NCBI GenBank assembly: GCA_948566455.1
Contig: CAOYQO010000029.1
Coordinates: 1 to 38,329 of the forward strand
DNA length: 38,329 nt
Source: an uncultured Phocaeicola sp.
GTDB lineage: Bacteria; Bacteroidota; Bacteroidia; Bacteroidales; Bacteroidaceae
Direction: 5' to 3'
Position numbers and translations under genes: made by a program. The notes beneath the pieces are model-generated. The model was not told the origin of the DNA. It ran no database searches and worked only from the letters and a program-made list of their open reading frames with translations. Below, one piece after another: positions 35,066 through 38,329 of the stretch. The number at the start of each line of letters is the position of its first letter. Position 1 is the stretch's first letter.

Positions 35066-35073
35066 TACTTTTG
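35066..35073 (+). promoter_or_regulatory. Candidate -7 box for the nucleotidyltransferase-fold gene
   Basis: TACTTTTG ends 24 nt before the ATG at 35098. This argues against the upstream TTG start at 35071, which would fall inside the box. Confidence 0.5.
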
Positions 35074-35097
35074 CAAACCAACTATAAAAGACAGCGT

Positions 35098-35682
35098 ATG
35101 AATATTTTCGACATTGCCAAACAGAATCAGGAAAAAGCCTGGCAAGTTATCAAAAACACGAACATCATCCAGATATGGGAAGATGCCGGTGCAAAAATTA
35201 ATCTGGTAGGTTCACTCAGAACAGGGCTGCTGATGAAACATAGGGACATTGATTTCCATATTTATTCATCACCCTTAAACCTGACGGACAGCTTTCAGGC
35301 AATGGCCAGACTAGCTGAGAATCCGTCCATCAAAAGAATAGAATGCGCTAATCTGCTGCATACTGCCGAAGCCTGTATCGAATGGCATGCATGGTATCAA
35401 AATGAAGAAAATGAACTTTGGCAGATGGATATGATTCACATCCGGGAAGGTTCACGTTATGACGGTTATTTTGAAAAGGTAGCCCAACGCATTTCGGAAA
35501 TTATGACCGATGAAATACGGGAAACTATTCTAAGATTAAAATATGAAACACCGGAAACCGAGAAAATCATCGGAGTGGAGTATTATCAGGCAGTCATCCG
35601 GGATGGGGTGCGGGATTATAGCGGATTTAAGGAGTGGAGAAAGCAACATCCTGTTACAGGAGTAGTAGAATGGATGCCTTGA
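35098..35682 (+). CDS. Nucleotidyltransferase-fold protein of unknown role
   Basis: A 194-aa protein. GSLRTGL (G38-S39), then RDIDFHIY (D50 and D52), and WQMDMIHI (D111) reproduce the GS...DxD...D metal-binding pattern of the DNA polymerase beta-like nucleotidyltransferase superfamily. Members adenylylate proteins, RNA or small molecules, including antibiotics. The rest of the sequence does not point to a known subgroup. The promoter box just upstream favours this start. It is convergent with the LuxR-type gene across a hairpin. Confidence 0.75.
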   Translation: MNIFDIAKQNQEKAWQVIKNTNIIQIWEDAGAKINLVGSLRTGLLMKHRDIDFHIYSSPLNLTDSFQAMARLAENPSIKRIECANLLHTAEACIEWHAWYQNEENELWQMDMIHIREGSRYDGYFEKVAQRISEIMTDEIRETILRLKYETPETEKIIGVEYYQAVIRDGVRDYSGFKEWRKQHPVTGVVEWMP

Positions 35683-35697
35683 CCCGATGAAATCGGG
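35683..35697. terminator. Hairpin between convergent genes
   Basis: CCCGAT (35683-35688) and ATCGGG (35692-35697) form a perfect 6-bp stem with a GAA loop directly after the nucleotidyltransferase-fold stop and directly before the LuxR-type stop at 35700. Probably a compact bidirectional terminator. Confidence 0.55.
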
Positions 35698-35699
35698 CA

Positions 35700-36470
35700 T
35701 CAGCTTAACAGCCCCGACTCCTGTCCTAGGCGTATTGCCTCCAAAGAGTTTTGTACTCCCAGCTTACGCAACAGATTTTGCCGGTGAATATGGACGGTAT
35801 GAATACTGATACATAATTTACCGGCAATTTCTTTGCTTAAGAATCCTCGTTGTATGAGGCGTAATATCTCCATTTCACGTCCGGTAAGACCGAAAGCCGG
35901 ATTCATTATCACCACACCGGGTGAAAACATTTCTCCATTTCTCAGATTCAGCACAGTACATTCCACCTGTTCTGATTCTTTCTGACCGGGAGCCATACTC
36001 ATATTCCCTATAATGAGCCATGCTTTTCCGTCATGGCTCTGTTCCAAAACTTGATGCCTGCTTGTTACACGCACATAGTTGCCACGAGCATTGAGTATAC
36101 GGAAACTATACACATTACAATAGTCATTCCGATGTTCCAAAGGCTGGTTATAAATGAACTTCCCCAGCCTGACTTGCAAGTCTTCCAATAGGGAACGATC
36201 ATGCGGATGAATACGCGACTCCAGATAATCACCCTGTTTTTCCAATGTTTCTATCTTGTGCCTGTCATACCCCAACCAATCGACAAAACCCGTAGAAGCA
36301 TACGCATAACATCCTTTATATACATCCACCACGAAAGAACAGCCGCCATTGATTCTAGATAACTTCCGGAGCATGGATTTATCCCGTTCCCATACTGCAT
36401 AATCTATGTTTTTGCAAGACAAATGTTGCTTTGCCCACAATTCCTCACGGGTGACATCTGTTACACTCAT
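35700..36470 (-). CDS. PAS-like/LuxR-type transcriptional regulator
   Basis: A protein of 256 aa from the ATG at 36470; the frame extends to 36488 (MIKSKN extension). The central region at about 40-165 looks like a PAS-type sensor, with VDVYKGCYAYASTGFVDWLGY and RIHPHDRSLLEDL. The C-terminal LuxR/GerE helix-turn-helix at about 195-256 contains LTGREMEILRLIQRGFLSKEIA and ISIHTVHIHRQNLLRKL. No receiver domain is present, so it senses a ligand directly or is constitutive. It follows the GH27 gene by 50 nt on the same strand and may be co-transcribed. Confidence 0.85.
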   Translation of the reverse strand: MSVTDVTREELWAKQHLSCKNIDYAVWERDKSMLRKLSRINGGCSFVVDVYKGCYAYASTGFVDWLGYDRHKIETLEKQGDYLESRIHPHDRSLLEDLQVRLGKFIYNQPLEHRNDYCNVYSFRILNARGNYVRVTSRHQVLEQSHDGKAWLIIGNMSMAPGQKESEQVECTVLNLRNGEMFSPGVVIMNPAFGLTGREMEILRLIQRGFLSKEIAGKLCISIHTVHIHRQNLLRKLGVQNSLEAIRLGQESGLLS

Positions 36471-36520
36471 ATTCTTACTCTTTATCAAAGTAGTACTTCA
36501 AGAGGATAGATCTTCTCAGC

Positions 36521-38128
36521 TTACTCACTTACTTTTTTCAAAGTAAAACAGTCAATATCCGGAGCCCAGCAAAATGAACTTCCCATACGTACCTTATTAT
36601 ACCCTGCTTTCAAATGCACCGGAACAGTAATCGAAGCTATTTTTTGAGTTTCATCCGCCGACAGCGAATCAAGAAGAATCCTTTTTTCATTATTCACACA
36701 GACTTCCAGCTTACGGTCTGCTTTAGGCACATAGCGGATAGTCATTTCGTATTTACCGCCTTGCTCACTGTACACCTCTTTCCATTCTGCAAAATTCTCT
36801 TTTCGCCCTCCCAGATAGCTTACCTTCATGCCTCCGGATGCTTCATGTAACGGAACATATACGATGCTTTTCGGAGTCTTTCCCAAATCATTGAAACAAG
36901 GCAGATAAGCCCATTCCGCTTCATAAACAGTCGCTTCCAATCTCTTCTCGGACTCCATACGTAAAATCAGCACACTATGGGGAGGTAATTCTCGATTCAG
37001 AACACCCCCTTTTATCTCCGGCAAATCCTGGTGTTTCACCAGATCGCGTGCCTTAACCTTTCCTCCTAATTCCAAAATATTCATCGGAACTGTAAAGCTA
37101 CAAATCGTATCCGAAGGATTGTATAAAGCAACCGCACGTACATTACCACGCTTTCGTTCTATATCCTTCACCAACACATACCCTTCATTTTCATGCTGAA
37201 CTACGTATGCCTGCAATCCTAAAGGGTCTTGGTTCAAAGCTATCAGTTCTTTATTTTTCAACAGTTTTAATGACGTCTCCGGAATGGTTGTCAGATCACA
37301 TCCTATCAACAAAGGTGAACTCATGATACACCACATTCCAAAATGTACCTCTTCCTCTTCAGGTTTTAGCCCTCGACCTATCTCCAACATATCCATATCA
37401 TTATAATGACCTTCTCCCGCATAGGCAGACAGATAAAGATTTTTATCGATGATATATTTTACTGATCCCCACTCCGGGCGGATATCCGCACTGATTCGCC
37501 ATGAACGAGCAAGGTTTCTAGCCCAAGTACCTGGGAAAGCCCATCGACAGATATTAATAGAAACATGTCCGCAACCCAGATTATCTATAGCCTGGCGTAT
37601 TTCGGTATATCGTTTTTCTTCTTCCAGATTCAATTCCTGACCGGCTCCGCAATAATCAATCTTGATAAAATCAAATCCCCACTCTTTAAAATACAACGTG
37701 GCATCCTGAAATTCATGTCCATACAAACCGGAACCTATGCCGTTCATATCTTTATCCCAGATGGAACCGCAAGTATTGCTTCCCGCATCCGAATAAATAC
37801 CGGCTTTCAATCCTAAAGAATGAATATGATCCGCCACTCCCTTCAATCCGTTCGGGAAACGCTCGGGATGTGTTTGCATCACTCCTTTTTCATCCCGCCA
37901 TCCAAAAAAACCGTCATCTATATTCACATAGGAATAGCCCACTTCTTTCAGTCCTTTTTGCACCATAGCATCCGCTTGCCTTATTATTAAGGTGTCATTG
38001 ATATGAACCCGATAGGTATTCCATGAGCTCCACCCCATAATAGGAGATTCAAAAACAGTCGTATTTTGGGCGAATACGCCGGAACATAGACCGAAAGCTA
38101 AAGTCAAAAACAAATTTCTCATATTCAT
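36521..38128 (-). CDS. GH27 glycosidase (probable alpha-galactosidase) with C-terminal beta-sandwich
   Basis: A 535-aa exported enzyme with a type I signal peptide ending in GVFAQ. The GH27 barrel opens with MGWSSWNTY and VNIDDGFF. The nucleophile is D158 in FIKIDYCG, and the acid/base is D215 in WRISADIRPEW. After a C-terminal beta domain, residues from about 400 resemble a CBM35-like carbohydrate-binding module (YEAEWAYLP near the start, CWAPDIDCFTLKKV at the end). Family members cleave alpha-galactose or beta-L-arabinopyranose; the atypical CRWAFPGTW region leaves the substrate open. An alternative start at 38122 is possible. Confidence 0.88.
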   Translation of the reverse strand: MNMRNLFLTLAFGLCSGVFAQNTTVFESPIMGWSSWNTYRVHINDTLIIRQADAMVQKGLKEVGYSYVNIDDGFFGWRDEKGVMQTHPERFPNGLKGVADHIHSLGLKAGIYSDAGSNTCGSIWDKDMNGIGSGLYGHEFQDATLYFKEWGFDFIKIDYCGAGQELNLEEEKRYTEIRQAIDNLGCGHVSINICRWAFPGTWARNLARSWRISADIRPEWGSVKYIIDKNLYLSAYAGEGHYNDMDMLEIGRGLKPEEEEVHFGMWCIMSSPLLIGCDLTTIPETSLKLLKNKELIALNQDPLGLQAYVVQHENEGYVLVKDIERKRGNVRAVALYNPSDTICSFTVPMNILELGGKVKARDLVKHQDLPEIKGGVLNRELPPHSVLILRMESEKRLEATVYEAEWAYLPCFNDLGKTPKSIVYVPLHEASGGMKVSYLGGRKENFAEWKEVYSEQGGKYEMTIRYVPKADRKLEVCVNNEKRILLDSLSADETQKIASITVPVHLKAGYNKVRMGSSFCWAPDIDCFTLKKVSE

Positions 38129-38225
38129 TAATTCTCATTTTTTACTTAAAGAAATCATCAAGAAGGTATATCTTATGATCCTAATGGTTAACAGGAAAAT
38201 AAAATCAGTTTTATCATGTAGGGAG

Positions 38226-38233
38226 CAAAGATA
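38226..38233 (-). promoter_or_regulatory. Candidate -7 box for the GH27 gene
   Basis: Minus-strand TATCTTTG lies 97 nt upstream of the GH27 start. No TTG at the standard -33 spacing. Confidence 0.45.
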
Positions 38234-38296
38234 ACGAAAAACTCTTACCTCCCTATATACTTTCACAAAAAATATTGGCTCAGCGGAAATTTCTGG

Positions 38297-38325
38297 TTGT
38301 TAAGTTTTAAAATTAGCTATCTTTG
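38297..38325 (+). promoter_or_regulatory. Promoter reading out of the right edge
   Basis: TTG at 38297-38299, an 18-nt spacer, and TATCTTTG at 38318-38325 form a good Bacteroidetes promoter, divergent from GH27. Its gene lies beyond the window. Confidence 0.6.
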
Positions 38326-38329
38326 CTTA

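Overview
The window looks like a chromosomal segment of a gut Bacteroidales bacterium of the Bacteroides/Phocaeicola type. The signs are SusC/SusD pairs, FecR-type anti-sigma factors paired with ECF sigma factors, many secreted glycoside hydrolases, and Bacteroidetes promoters (-7 box TAnnTTTG, sometimes with a -33 TTG about 19 nt upstream). I saw no tRNA, rRNA, CRISPR array, insertion sequence or phage gene.

Layout. (1) 347-4503, + strand: an outer-membrane TonB-dependent receptor with an STN signalling domain, then an ECF sigma factor and its FecR-like anti-sigma factor, with no SusD partner. (2) 4626-26064, - strand: a polysaccharide utilisation locus (PUL). In transcription order it holds a GH92 alpha-mannosidase lipoprotein, ECF sigma factor, FecR anti-sigma factor, GH92, GH92, SusC, SusD, an endonuclease/exonuclease/phosphatase-fold lipoprotein, GH97, an MFS transporter, a GH130 phosphorylase and a GH109-type protein. 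(3) 26116-28962: a divergent pair of uncharacterised membrane proteins, the second followed by an AraC regulator, then a small PNPOx-fold protein. (4) 29178-32496, + strand: clpS-clpA-aat, the bacterial N-degron pathway. (5) 32637-35682, + strand: an unknown lipoprotein, a MATE exporter and a nucleotidyltransferase-fold protein. (6) 35700-38128, - strand: a GH27 glycosidase followed by a PAS/LuxR-type regulator.

How the PUL probably works (inference from families): SusC/SusD import a mannose-rich glycan. Three GH92 enzymes trim alpha-mannose; one of them carries the His-Glu pair linked to alpha-1,2 specificity. An inverting GH97 enzyme may remove alpha-glucose. The Man-beta-1,4-GlcNAc core enters the cytoplasm through the MFS carrier and is split by GH130 with phosphate. 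This is the logic of known high-mannose N-glycan loci. The STN domain of SusC would signal through FecR to the ECF sigma factor encoded within the same locus. No endo-acting enzyme that would release the N-glycan is present in the window.

Non-coding signals include about fifteen candidate promoters (three with a well-spaced -33 TTG), several strong hairpins, a 22-bp-phased repeat array upstream of the GH109 gene, and a 9-bp inverted repeat around the -33 element of the first PUL gene. Start sites, promoters and specificities are read by eye and have not been tested.
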